Shown here: positions 21,623 through 32,929 of the stretch, piece by piece | Numbering within the stretch: the first letter of the stretch is position 1 | How the letters are laid out: the number at the start of each line of letters is the position of its first letter | NCBI GenBank assembly: GCA_020466095.1 | Contig: CM035806.1 | Coordinates: forward strand, 70,809,277 to 70,873,276 | Source: Chlorops oryzae | Lineage: Eukaryota; Arthropoda; Insecta; Diptera; Chloropidae | DNA: 64,000 bases | Reading direction: 5' to 3' | Position numbers and translations under genes: made by a program | Notes under the pieces: model-generated | Databases searched by the model: none | What the model was told of the DNA's origin: nothing | Seen by the model: only the letters and a program-made list of their open reading frames with translations

Positions 21623-22691
21623 AGCGTGTTCCCAATGAAAAGCAAGCATAGTGTCCTACGCTGTGCTCGGAGCAAATTGTGATACGACTTGCTAAAAATA
21701 TTAAGAGGATTTTCTTTTCGAGTTATGCCAAAAGGGTAAGACCCTTTTCATGCATATATGTTTTCTTCGCCTTTGCCGTAGAGAATTGCTTGTTTTCCTT
21801 TGTTTGTATATTTTTTTTTTTTAAATTTATTTTTTTATTTTTCTTAAACAATTTTTTTCAATTTTTTTGCTTTTTTCTTTTTTTTGTTTTGCCTCGTATT
21901 TTTTTTTTTTTACTTACATTGAATATATACATTTTTTTTTTTTTTTATTAGTTTGATTTTTTTTTTATGTACTTATAAATATTCATTAAAACAAAAATTA
22001 TATATAATATATATATCCACTAATAAAAACATAATTAAAAATTAAATTTTGCATATATTTCTTATTTTAATATATGTGAAGCAAACTGGATGGAAGGTGA
22101 TACCTTCCCTGTCACTTGAAACTAAAATATGCCAGTTATGACGGCTTAAAGACAGGTGTGTTACTGAGCAGTGAACCACTAGGAAAAAGGTAGGATGCAT
22201 TTGGGACCACTAAATGACTGACGGACCATAAAGAAGACGGACGAACGGACTGACTTAGGGAGCGTGCTAAGATATGAAATAGGAGCCACAGCACGCTCAT
22301 GGTTGTGCTACGCACAGTGGGTGGGACTGCTCCATGACCTCGGACAGAGACGGATAGGAGGAGTGCATGATAGGGCAGGGTGAGTGACGAATGTGTAAAA
22401 ATTTGATCGAGAGTTATGAATGTAGAGTTATACAGGGATTGTGTGAATGCGTAATTGAACGATAGGTATTTTTATGGCTACTTCCTCTTCTTTCTTTTTC
22501 TTTATATTTTTTTTCTGTTCCTTATTTCTCCTACCCACACATTTCGGTACGATTTTTCTTTGTTTAGATTGAGTAGAGAGTATGCGGAGTGGCAAGACTT
22601 CACGCCCATTACGGCGAGCTAGCCGCAGTTTTGCCACCGTACCGAGCCGCTACTACGCACACCTACACCAACTGTCTCAATTTAACAATGG

Positions 22692-22803
22692 GGCCCCTTA
22701 TGGTCTTAAACACCTCTTGATATTAAAAATTATTTGAACATGTGTGTATGTGTCGGGTATTCTATTGTCAGGCTCGCCTGACTATAACACTCTTACTTGT
22801 TTT
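22692..22803 (+). mobile_element. Helentron/mini-me-type repeat, 3' part
   Basis: Contains TGTGTCGGGTAT (inverse of the 5' ATACCCGACACA), the hairpin GTCAGGCTCGCCTGAC and the TTACTTGT end. It completes the repeat begun at 9531 and ends at the pogo junction. Confidence 0.75.
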
Positions 22804-22890
22804 TTTCTCAAAAAGAACAGCGGCTACAGCTTGGTTCATCGTTTCCAAAGACGTCTCGCCTTGCTTCGACTTTCGTTTGTACGTCCTCAT
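22804..22890 (-). pseudogene. pogo/Tigger transposase, first half of exon 1
   Basis: ATG at 22888-22890. The peptide begins MRTYKRKSKQGETSLETMNQ, which matches the usual start of pogo/Tigger transposases (M-x-R-x-Y-K-R-K). The frame would continue without loss into 9530 if everything between were removed, which shows where the Helentron-like repeat landed. Confidence 0.8.
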
Positions 22891-23525
22891 TTTCAATCTC
22901 ACAAATAAAAACTCTCGCAAGTTCGAATTGTCCAGAAATAAGAACATATGATTTCAATATTAAACTAGAGTTGTCAAACTAGTATCGATAGTTGCAACAT
23001 ATCGATAGTTTGCTTTCGATAGTGAAAGCTTTTAATAGTCAGCGATATTTTCGTTAAAAAAAAACGTTAGCATTTCATGAATTTCGACGTGCACATTGGT
23101 CTACGCTAAATTAAAAACTCGGCCAACCAGCCCCACACCAAACTCGGGCAACCTACCCCAATGACTTTTTTCGAAAACAATCACGATTTATAAAAACAAC
23201 AGTGAGCTAACCCTAGAAACCGATACACCATTTTGTAGGGTTTTGAACACCCTTTCCAGCGGTACCATGTTTTCGGAAATCGGATGTAAATTGATTGTGT
23301 TACGAAGACTACTTTACAAAAACAGAAATTTACTCAGCAGCGCCGAAAAAAGAAAAAACGTGCTCTTGTGTAAACGGCAACACGAAAACACCTAAAACTA
23401 CGTAGGTAGGTGGGCGAGCTAATACCCCACCAAAACCACCACAGATGTCGCCATTGTGCCCAAAAGCCTTTTCAAAAAAGGCACTTGGCCAACCTACCCC
23501 TTCGGCCAACCATCCCCGGTCTCCC
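22891..23525 (-). promoter_or_regulatory. 5' region of the pogo element with DRE sites and GGCCAACC repeats
   Basis: Two perfect TATCGATA palindromes lie at 22983-22990 and 23000-23007. This is the DNA-replication-related element bound by DREF in Drosophila; BEAF-32 binds the CGATA core. Further upstream of the pogo start, four copies of a CGGCCAACCWRCCCC-like motif occur (about 23119, 23144, 23487 and 23502). They are plausible subterminal or terminal repeats of the pogo element, whose outer end would be near 23525. No other gene is seen. Confidence 0.45.
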
Positions 23526-25556
23526 CTAAGGTGTGGAAGGTTTTTGGCCCAATTTTAAATAGCAATGGAGAAGAAATTAAGAATGCTGTTGGTTGCCGAG
23601 TTTGTTTCGCTGTACTTAGGAATGATACAAGATCCACTTCCAATTTAAATAAGCATAAATGCGTTATGGAAAAAGATAATATGGGAGAGCATATCGACGT
23701 TAGTACTGAGGCAAAAAAGCAAGCAACAAGTATATTTACAGAATGGATTATACAAAACTGCAGACCCTTTGCTATTGTTCAGGATGAAGGCTTAAAAAAA
23801 GTTCTCAAAGTTTTTAATATCTGTAGGAGCAAAATACGGTAAAAATGTAGACATTGACAACCTAATTCCACACAAAACCACAGTTTCAAGGAATATTGAC
23901 AACTTGTATAAAGTTCATTTTGAACGTATTAAAAATTTAGTGTCAAGTGCAAAATGCACAGGCCTATCGTTTACAACCGATTTATGGAGTGATAATTTCT
24001 TACGTAAGTCTTATTTTTGATTCACTGCCCACTTTGTAAAAGAAGGAAAACTTTTAAATACGGTGCTTGGACTGAAATCTATGAACAACGATAAATGCAC
24101 AGGTATGAGTCATTCAAAGTGGGGTTGAAAACGGGAAAAGGTCAAAATTCTAAAAGCAAAAATTATCGAAACGTATTTTTAATTATTACATGAAGAATTT
24201 TGAATTTTGATTGAAAAAAGCAGAATTTCGACCCCCAACCCGTTGAAACCAAAAAAATGGTTAAAATGATGATTTTTGTGATCCTTTTGTTTAGTGAGTA
24301 CTATTTCCCCTAAGTGTATGCATGTTCATGTAAAATGCCCTCGTTCGGAATTGCCGTGTTCTATGTTGTGTCAAATTATAAATGTTATGAAAGTTTTCGA
24401 TTTAGCTCTTCTTATTAAAATTTTTAGGTGAAAATGTATTGCTTAAAGTACAGAATTTGCTAGAAGAGTTTGATTGCCGATTGGACGAGACATGTACGAT
24501 GGTCACAGACAGGGGATCAAATATGAAAGCAGCATTCCGAAATTATAGTCATATGTCTGCGTGTTGAATACTCTTTGATAGTGCTATGTTTTACAAACAC
24601 GTGGTATGTTGACATTATGAGCCCATTGAACAAAAGGGCTAGTAAAGTTTAGAGATTTGGACCAAAAATCAAGAGATTGAATCCGACAATTTAAAAACGT
24701 CCGATTTTGAAATTGTTTATAGTAAGGAAAAATTTAGAGAAAGCCGATTTTTTAAATGGTCTTGCTGCCATTTGGTATAACTAACTTAGGACTAATTGTA
24801 AATGTTTCTTGCAAAGAATACGGAGAATTGAACATTTATGCGTAATCTATATAAAAGCTGTTTCATGCAAAGTGGACGCTCATAAAATTTTTTCGGGGGA
24901 TTTGTAGTTTGGTGTTCGTGTCAAACATAACTTCTAAATTCGAATTAGCCCTTTCCGAAATAGTTTTTGTTGGTTGGAAAGTCTTACTATGTATTAATAT
25001 CTACTGTGAAAATAAAGCCATAAACAAATCCTGAACACCCACAGTAATATTAAGGTTTATTTAATACATGTCTTATCCTCTCTAGGGCATCAAACTCATT
25101 TTTAAATGACTAAAATAAAATTTAATAGACAACAAGTGATTAGAAAGCATTCGGAATTTTCCCTTTTATAACAAAAGGAATAGATTTTCGTAGCAGTAGC
25201 CGGTTACTGTGAACAAGTTCCATATGTTAAGTCGAAATTGACGATTTTTGAGTTGTGTCACTTTAGAAGAGGGGGTGCGATATGTTTTACAAAAATCGAT
25301 GGAGAATGTTGCTTCTGTAGCCCATTTGTACAAAAGCGGCAGTAAATTGGTAGCATATTTTAAAAAATCAGAGTTGAATGGACAATTAAAAACGTGCTTG
25401 CAAAGTTTCTGTCCAACGCGTTGGAACACCGTTTTTTATATGTTTGCGTCCATAGGTAAAAACTGTGAGGAAATTGTAAATGTCTTGCAACAGAATCGGG
25501 AGTTGAACAGTATATGCGATAATCATATAAAAGCCGTCTTGAGTGCAGTGGCGTAG
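23526..25556 (+). pseudogene. hobo/Hermes-type hAT transposase, degenerate
   Basis: Pieces in order: a BED-type zinc finger (VWKVFGPIL...VGCRVC...LNKHKC, about 23528-23673); CRPFAIVQDEGLKKVL; after a frameshift near 23825, LSFTTDLWSDNFLRKSY with a stop, then VLGLKSMNNDKCTG and a GTATGAG donor at about 24101. A second exon after TTTTTAG at 24427 has TMVTDRGSNMKAAF (catalytic region). After about 690 bp of unrelated or rearranged DNA, 25248-25556 carries LVAYFKKSELNGQLK and CPTRWNTVFYM. The start is missing and no C-terminal hATC domain was found. Several stops and frameshifts make it inactive. It abuts the pogo 5' end at about 23525. Confidence 0.75.
24560..25245. other. Rearranged non-coding DNA within the hAT pseudogene
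   Basis: 24815-25150 is a diverged duplicate of 25505-25850. Both share 'atataaaagc', 'aaaattttttcggggga', 'gtgtcaaa', 'cttatcc' and 'agggcatcaaa' blocks in the same order. This indicates a tandem duplication of transposon sequence. No frame is present. Confidence 0.5.
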
Positions 25557-27093
25557 TAGAAAATTTTTTCGGGGGAGGAGGGGGGGAGGGCGGTGGGGAC
25601 GTGTCAAAGACATAATTCAAATACCGAATTGCTTTCGAGAATAGTTTTTTTGGTTGGGGAAAGGCGTTACTAGCTATTAATAGTTATGAATAGAAACAAA
25701 CTCGATAAGCAAATCACTGAAACACCAACAAGAAAAAATTAGAGAGTTTATGTTTACTGTCTTATCCCTGCAGGGCATCAAACCAATTTTAAAGTGACTT
25801 AAAATTAGATTTTTAATAAGCACAACTGGTTGATTACTCGACTTCTTTCCTTGGCTTCAACTCACTACTTTAACGTGGCCATGTCCTAGGCAGTAGTCAG
25901 TTGTCCGTTTCTGCTTGACATTGTAGTTAAATAGCAGTTAGCTTTTTTTAGTTGATTTGTAATCAGAAAATAAATGTACTGATTTAAATAGGTTCAAACC
26001 ATATATTTCTCAAACAAATATAAAAGGAGCGTTAAGATTTTTATTTGTTTAGACAAAACAAATAATCAGATTGTGACTTTTACTTTTTGCGAAAAAAATT
26101 CAATAGCCAAATTCTGATTTACTTTGTTTTGAACAAAAATAAAAGGTAAATCATAATTGCCAAAAGATCAAAAGGACGACCATACAAATTGCCAATCAAA
26201 ACTATAGATCAACCTCTATTAAATGGTATCAAATCGATATATGTACATAGATTCGCTTGCATATAAGAAATAAGTTTAATAAGTTTTTCATGTCTTTATA
26301 AAATAAAAATAAAATAATTTTCTCGCGCACGTCTTTCAAGCACAAAATCTAAACGCAAATGACTTCAATCGTCCCTTTACTTGTCTTTAACTTCAGTAAG
26401 TTTCGAGTAGGGATGGGTAGTGCAGATCTAGATTCGATTTTTTCGAATTTTGAACATTTTTTAAGCATTCGACTATTCAATTCGAAAAGTGGCACTGCAA
26501 ATTCGATTTATTCGATTATATTCGAGCTTTCAGAAAACATATAAACCAGTATTTTTAGAACTTGATAGTGCATATCTGTATATATTTGGGATTCATGATG
26601 AAGTCAGAAAGTATAAGGGAAGTTATCTTTTGCAATGAAGATTGGTGCACGTGGCTTAAGTATTACCAAAATTTGATTTTGTGCACATTTTCTATGTGGT
26701 TTTTTAAAGTGCTTGTGCTTTCATGGTACTTGAATTCCTTCTTGTATTTTGGGCTTGTTTTTTTTTTTAGTGTTATTGTAGTACTGCCATACTACACTCT
26801 AGCTCCTTTTGAAAACCAAAAATTTTGATAACTTTTTAACAATTATGCACCAATCAACAGAAAGTACAACAGCAATTAGTCTTCAATAACCAAGTTCAAA
26901 CTTTTCGGTACGTGGATGAATGCAGCTGAAATAGGGCTCACAGACATACTCATATCAGCAGTACCAATTTTTGATAGCTTTTGGCAAAATGTACCAACAG
27001 ATTTAATTCTTATGTACTTATTTTTTTTTTTTGTACAAAATGTAAATGCTTTAATTTTTTTCTCGAAATAAAGAAGTTAATTAATTGTTTTAC
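25557..27093. other. Non-coding, A+T-rich; no gene recognised
   Basis: It holds the second copy of the duplicated block (to about 25850) and a short segment at 26408-26530 starting TAGGGATGGGTAGTGCAG with repeated ATTCGA motifs, possibly a hAT-like terminus without a visible partner. Frames at 26359 and 26562 have no family features. Confidence 0.4.
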
Positions 27094-27129
27094 TTAACCC
27101 TTTGAGGACCACGGGACATATGTGTCCCT
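27094..27129 (+). mobile_element. piggyBac-type terminus with TTAA
   Basis: TTAA at 27094-27097 is followed by CCCTTTGAGGACC and a short palindrome GGGACATATGTGTCCC. TTAA plus a CCCTTTG-like terminal repeat is diagnostic of piggyBac elements. An inverted, diverged copy lies at 30451-30482. Confidence 0.75.
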
Positions 27130-27252
27130 GAAGTTTAAATCCGCCTAAATCAAAAGCGAATAACAAAAGTCTTGTTTTTTTTCGTCCATTGCAAATTTAA
27201 ATGTGAGTTTTTTAAGACTGGAAACAATGTTTTTTTTTAGAAAATCATTCTA

Positions 27253-30250
27253 ATGCTATGTTTTCACTAGGCCGTGTAACGAACACGCGCGTAGCGAATA
27301 ATTAACCCGTGGCTACGTTTCGTTTGTTTCGGGTCGGTTCTGCACGCCTAGCTATGCTTCAGCTAAAGCTCAGGGAAAATGGGGGTGGGTTTGACCTTAG
27401 ACGCACAAAGGTGTTATCATAAACAAAAAAAAAGAAAGGTGCAGAACGCTATGTGCAGATAGAGCAAAAAAAAAAAAAAAAAGAAAGAGGAAAGGAAAAG
27501 AGGAAGTTCCTTATAATGTACAAAAAAAAAATCCGTACTCAATGTGGATGACATTAGATGTTGAGCTGCCATCCTGACCTATGCCCTCCCTACCAATGCC
27601 GATGCTGAGCTACATTTTTCATCGGTCCCTATATGGCCCTTGGTTTATTTGATCCGCGGACTCATGTTCCCTTGTCAGCAAACAAAATTTTAACAAATCA
27701 TTTTAACCGAATTCATAATCGTCCATTAAATTCATTCATATTATTTATTCACAGTGAGAAGAAAAAAAAACTAAAACGAAATTACATGCTTTAAATTCTT
27801 AGCATCTAAAACGACGACGTCGATTTATTTGAACGCAAGACGATCGCCGTTCATCGAATCAACAAAAAAATTTACTCAATATAAAAAAATTGTTATTAAG
27901 GCGTCTTTCAATGCAAATGCAACGACTTTTCTGACTTAATATCTTAACTTAGGACTCACGCACTTTAATTGTGTAGCTGGCGTTCCAACGATGACATCAG
28001 GCCTGGTGTCTCCGCCGACGTTTCAGGAGTCCGCGTCGTGACTCATCTACGTAGTGATCGTCGCGAGGTTCAAATTCATTTTGTGGGGTTTTTTTTTTTT
28101 TTTTTTTGTTTTTTTTTTGTTACATTAAGATCTAATTATCTAGGTTAAATTATTTAAAAATAAGTAAAAACAAAAAAAAAAAAGGATATTTATCCCAATT
28201 CAATTCAAATTACGTTAATTCACGCAACGTCTCGATTCAATGGACTTTAGTTCACTTGTGCAATTTTTCGAAAGTTAGAATTTAATGCCAAAAAGAAAAA
28301 AAAAGATAAAGAATTTTGAAATGCTTCGTATGCGATTACACGAAAACCGCGATATGGCTCTCTTAGCGTTGGACTGGACGTTTCGTTGACGGAACACCAA
28401 AGAGTATGCTTCCCACGATCTACGCTAATTCTCGGAGGTGGAGCGTGGACCGTTACGACTGTGCTGCGGCAACAATCCTCCTTGGTAGCTAGTTGATAAA
28501 TTTACTAGGGTACGACTGGCGTGCTGACTTTTTATGGCCGAGAAAACGTGTATGGATTTGGGTGATGCAACCGCCGAGGCAACCCGTATCTGACGTTTCC
28601 CCCAAAGAAAGAAACAAAAAGACTTTCAGTATTGGTCCTACATGGTACTATTACAACATTAACACGGGGCTTTGATTACCTGACGGCTGGATTTCAATGG
28701 ATGAAGTTCGGTGGTATTTGACCACATGAGCCTCCGGCTGGGAATTCGTCGGAAAAATCAAATTTCCCTTTCTGAACTATCGGTGGGAGGATTACAGCAA
28801 AATCCCGCTGTTCTTCGCGGTATTTCTGTCCGGACTTCCTTTTAAAGGAATTTCGATCCGATTACTTATTTTTTTTTTCAATTAATTTTTCGTCTAACGA
28901 AGGCGCGTCTTTCGGTCTCAATGTTGAATTAGAAAAGAACGAGTTAAACGTTGGAAGCTCGAATCAAAGGAAATGGAGATCTTCAATCCACGAAGTTGGG
29001 TGTGGTTCATTGGAATTCGCATGCGAGACGAATAAAGGATTTTGCGTTGGGAGAGTTTTCCCTTTTCTTCTTTATCTGTTTGGTGACGTCACTCCAGATT
29101 GATTTGAGCGAAAGAAGTCTTCTCGAGGAGGGGAACGGCAAAACGCCTAATTAAATTTTGTTTTTGTTTTGGTTTTTATTTAAAGGTTGAAGTTGTGAGC
29201 GAAATTAGAATGCCGAGCACCAAAAGGGGAACAAAAATGGGTTTTTTTTTTTTTTTCTTTCTAAGCTAACAGTCTTCTATGGCGTCATGTGCCGATCTGA
29301 ATAACTATTACTGTTAGCGCACCACCTATTATCGATTGGAAGTGTTGGAAATTATGCTGGGGTTTTTCTTCTTCTTATTTTTATTTTTTTATTTTAAGGA
29401 CGTGTCTTCACTTCGGCCACCCATGAAGGTTAAGACCCTGTTTCCACAAATAACATAATGGGTGTTGAGTTGGAAAAGAAATGCGAAATATCTAACACGA
29501 GAATGCAGACCATCACAGCCGGGTTAGGGTTATCGGCGAAACCCAGGGTTTCAAATGTCAAAACGCATATAAAAAAAATCATATAACCCGAAAATAAACC
29601 CCGTGTTAACATTTAACTCTGAGGTTAGCGCAGAGTTGCATTTGAAAATTTCAGTTACATTTGCTAACACCGAATACAAAAACCGGGTTTATATTTAATA
29701 CGGCACTGACAGGGAAGCTTTCCCGTGCAGCAAATGAGAGGTGAAGGATGTGTTTCGATATGTTAATTTTGATCACAGGTCTTGGAACATTTTGTGATGC
29801 CGCTTTCATCATTAGCTCCATTAATCTATTTTGGTTCCTGCGGTTATTGCAATGGTCTTCTAATATTACTGCTTCCAATATTCCTTTGGCTTTTTCAGCT
29901 TCTTTAAACATTTCTAATAAAGCAAATTCCAATTTTGCAATTTCTCGATGATATAGTATATCAGATATACCTTGCGCGTTTCTTATATTTCAAACTCCCA
30001 AGCCGGACATTATCGCATGCATGTAATGAAAACAGCGGCCATCTTCTAACAAACTTCATTAACAGTTAGGATTAGTAATGCGAGTAGCTGCAGTATAAAT
30101 TTTCACCACTTCGGAAGTAGTGCAGAAGTTGTCCACTTTCCGGCTGGGTCATATGACTTTAGTAAACCCTAACTCGCTCAAAGCTGATATGAACGCTTTG
30201 AGTTAAAGTATCGGGTTAAGTACTTAACCCCTATAGTGAGAACATAGCAT
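27253..30250. mobile_element. Unclassified TIR element, about 3.0 kb
   Basis: The ends are ATGCTATGTTTTCACTA and TAGTGAGAACATAGCAT, 16 of 17 positions matching as inverted repeats, inside the piggyBac 5' region. No target duplication is clear. The interior is long A/T homopolymers, a GC-richer stretch at 28340-28860 with no frame, and a short coding-like piece at 29651-29970 (minus). I cannot assign a superfamily. The interior could contain a further element. Confidence 0.5.
29651..29970 (-). pseudogene. Short coiled-coil-like ORF of unknown family
   Basis: A minus frame reads SDILYHREIAKLEFALLEMF and continues KEAEKAKGILEAVILE...RLMELMMKAAS. It resembles the helical C-termini of Myb/SANT-like accessory proteins encoded by DNA transposons, but this is only a visual impression. 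There is no clear start codon, and the C-terminal part loses this character. Confidence 0.3.
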
Positions 30251-30450
30251 AACGGTATTTGTGCAGTTTGAAAATCAAGTTTTAGAGTTGGTATGAGTGG
30301 CATTTTCAAACTTTTTTATTTAATGGAACAAAGGATTTTTTTGTTCTTAAATCAAAAAATTTAGTTTAAATAGACAATATTCTATCGATTCATATTGACT
30401 TTGCGTACAATTTTGTAACAACCATATGCGTACTTTGAAAGAAACGAAGA

Positions 30451-30482
30451 GGGACGCGGGTGTCCCTATGGTCGTCAACGGG
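30451..30482 (-). repeat. Inverted copy of the piggyBac terminus
   Basis: Minus strand CCCGTTGACGACCATAGGGA continues into a GGGACACCCGCGTCCC palindrome. It matches the 27098 terminus in inverse orientation but lacks an adjacent TTAA. It may be a subterminal repeat of the transposase-bearing element, or the far end of a non-autonomous one. Confidence 0.5.
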
Positions 30483-30909
30483 AACTTTGCATTTGAAGAA
30501 TTTGAATATTGCTGGAAAAAAGTAGTGTTCCGGAAAAATTAGCTACTTTCTCACCTACTTTACAGACATAGATTTATTTCAGCGAAGTAAAGTCAAACGT
30601 TCAAATGCAACCCTGTGTACTAAAATACTCATAGGTTACTTGCCAGCTCGGTATTACGCAGCATTAGAGTAGAAGCCTTAAAACGGGGCTTCCCCAATTT
30701 AGCTTGTAAGCAACAATTGCTGGCGAAGCTGTGTGAATTATTAGTTTATCTGATGAAATTATAAGCAGAAGTCGTGTTTTTTTGCTATTTTTATTAAGGT
30801 AATAATAAAGGAATAATTCGTGAAATTTAATTTAGTGATTGATCTTTTACGGTTTGTATGGTAAATGTAAGGGCTGGATTATGTTCATAACAATTGAAAT
30901 TTTAGAAAC

Positions 30910-31904
30910 ATGGCTTCAACGCGTCGAACTCGTAGAGAATTTGAGCTGAATGAGGAGGAAATCTCTTAGCAGATAATAGCGAAGACGAAGATGACTTACA
31001 GCTGGATGAAGAAGACGAAATTTTTCTTGAAGGAGATTTAAATGCAGGTGCAACATTATGTGAAATCGATGATAATGTTGAAGACCGAGCAGACCAAGTG
31101 CTTCCTATAATATCGAACGATGTACGTAAAGTCGAGTTTCATTGGAGCAAGTCGTACCGTGCAAATATCTTTACTGATAGTAATTATGAATTTGGAAAAG
31201 TGGAAATTTGCGACGTTGACGATCCCAATGCTAAACTGTCGCCATTTAAAATCTTCAAATTGAGTAGTAACTTTGAGGTTTTGCTTGAACTAATAACTCG
31301 AGAATCACGAAGATATGCTGAGCAAAATGGAAACGTTTTCGATTTTACTACTGAAGATCTGCAGGCATTTCTTGGCATAAATCTGGTAATGACATATCAT
31401 GTTTTACCTTCCATTCGTGATTACTGTTCACAAGATCCTGATATGGGTGTACCTTTTGTTAAGAATGTCATGACCAGAAAAAGATTTGAGGAAATTCGAC
31501 ATAACCTGCACTTCAGCAATAACGAGGAAGCAAATACGACTGATCGGGCCTATAAAATCAGACCGGTAATTGAGTATTTCAATAAAGCATTTCAAAGCGC
31601 CATGAAGAACACATACAAACAAGCCATTGATGAACATATGGTTAAATTTAAAGGTCATAATGCTATGAAACAATACATCAAAAATAAACCGATAAAATGG
31701 GGATTTAAGATGTGGTGCAGATGTGACTCAGCTACTGGTTATTTATTTGAATTTGATTTGTATACTGGTAAAAAAGACTCTGGAACTCAATATGGCCTAG
31801 GAGAATCAGTTGTGTTTCAGTTGACTGAGAAGATCAAAGGACTGGGCTCCGAAATATATATTGACAACTTTTTCAACTCACCATTGTTGCAGCAAAGAGT
31901 ATAG
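30910..31904 (+). pseudogene. piggyBac transposase, frameshifted and truncated
   Basis: ATG at 30910 is followed by an Arg/Glu-rich start. A one-base shift near 30965 breaks the frame (stop TAG at 30967). Downstream an acidic tract leads into the DDE_Tnp_1_7 domain, open from before 31098. Landmarks are FKIFKLSSNFEVLLELITRE, DLQAFLGINLVMTYHVLPSI, AIDEHMVKFKGHNAMKQYI (catalytic Asp region) and IYIDNFFNSPLLQ (second Asp region). The coding stops at 31904 because a TIR element begins at 31893, removing the C-terminal catalytic and Cys-rich regions. It is inactive. Confidence 0.85.
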
Positions 31905-32159
31905 ATATAAAGAGACTCCAAAGTAGAAGTTCGAATCTCTTAAGGTTTCTAATGATACGCGGTGGTTATTAGCTACCGAGCTGCAACATGCTCGATTGCG
32001 TGTTTGGGCGTATGATTCGACACGTTGGCTTAGCTCGAAAGTGTACGCAGGACGTGGAAGTAATTTGAAGAATGCGCAAATAAGAAATTCATTCATTAAA
32101 TACGCATGCCCATTTTGCTTGAAACTTGGCAGCGTAGCTAAATGAAGGAAAGAATTTTG

Positions 32160-32810
32160 AGTGTGAGCGAATATGGAATTCATTCATAAATTTCACCTGA
32201 CCGTTTGAATTTGTCGAAATTTGGCAACGTCGAAAAATAGAAACAGAAAAGATTCGCTTTCTACTTACTCCCGTAAGAATTGAATGCCTATTGCTATTTT
32301 TAGCCTACTCTTCAATTTTCGCATATTCGTACAGGGAAAAGCCAAAAACTTGAATGCCCGAAGTTCTTAGAAATTAGCGCATAATATATGGAAGGTGACA
32401 TTCTTAATGAGGTTCTACTGTATATTTTGCTATTACTAATTTATGATATTGGAGCGTCTCAATAAAATTAACGAAAATATGAAAATTTTGGTTGAAGTGA
32501 AATTTCAAGGCTGATGAATTTCAATATGCTTACATTATTTGCAAACCCAAAGAAATACTTCGGTTAGGTTCAGTTTCTTTTAAACGAAATGCGTTTGGAT
32601 ATTTTCTAAACGACGTTTTTATCTTGAAAATCATTAAAAAGTTTGAAATGAATGCAATTTTCCATTTGCATTAAACTGATATTTTTAAAACTTCATTCGA
32701 TACAGTCGATGTTTCATTTGGGTCAAACGACTATTTTCTTTTGAAATTCGGATAAGACATAATAAGTTTTCGCCTTTGAATATACTAAATTCAACTTAAA
32801 TTACACATGT
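32160..32810. other. Non-coding interior of the TIR element
   Basis: A+T-rich, no frames with family features. Confidence 0.5.
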
Positions 32811-32829
32811 AATTTCTCCAATTGGTGCA

Positions 32830-32929
32830 AGGCATGATGTGGCATAGTGCATAAGGTGCACGACTTGGAATGCGAGGGTCTCGGGTTCGAGCCCTGTCGG
32901 ATCGTAGGAAATATTGAATTTTTTTTTTT
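32830..32929 (+). ncRNA. tRNA-like Pol III unit (tRNA pseudogene or SINE head)
   Basis: TGGCATAGTGC at 32840-32850 fits an A box, and GGTTCGAGCC at 32884-32893 is a near-consensus B box 44 bp downstream. The middle (GACTTGGAATGCGAG) resembles an anticodon arm. A T run at about 32919-32929 would terminate Pol III. The acceptor stem does not pair well, so this is not a normal tRNA gene but a tRNA-derived sequence, either a SINE remnant or a captured pseudogene, lying inside a DNA transposon. Confidence 0.5.

Larger units (their letters stand above)
10319..22687 (+). mobile_element. Ty3/gypsy LTR retrotransposon with giant LTRs
   Basis: The element is bounded by TGTTACGTAG at 10319 and ...TTTAACA at 22687, with 4-bp target duplications ATGG at 10315-10318 and 22688-22691. 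LTRs are 10319-13033 and 18907-22687. A primer site, gag, protease, RT, RNase H and integrase lie between them in gypsy order. No env lies between integrase and the 3' LTR; instead an ORF sits inside U3. From memory, Ulysses- and Osvaldo-type elements also have long LTRs and Lys-tRNA-type primer sites, so this may be a relative. Coding damage is a stop in gag and two frameshifts in pol. No polypurine tract directly abuts the 3' LTR (GTCCCGAGCC precedes it), which is odd. Confidence 0.9.
18907..22687 (+). repeat. 3' LTR, 3781 bp, interrupted by a solo LTR
   Basis: Homologous to 10319-13033 over its whole length. It carries an extra 713 bp (solo LTR plus TSD at 19351-20063) and keeps about 390 bp (21938-22328) missing from the 5' LTR, so the original LTR was about 3.07 kb. 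That retained part includes GCAAACTGGATGGAAGGTG and other non-coding sequence with no frame of note. Confidence 0.9.

Noticed and set aside
32830..32929. Functional tRNA gene
   Set aside because: The acceptor stem does not pair and the T stem has a mismatch; only the Pol III boxes are convincing, so it is called tRNA-like.
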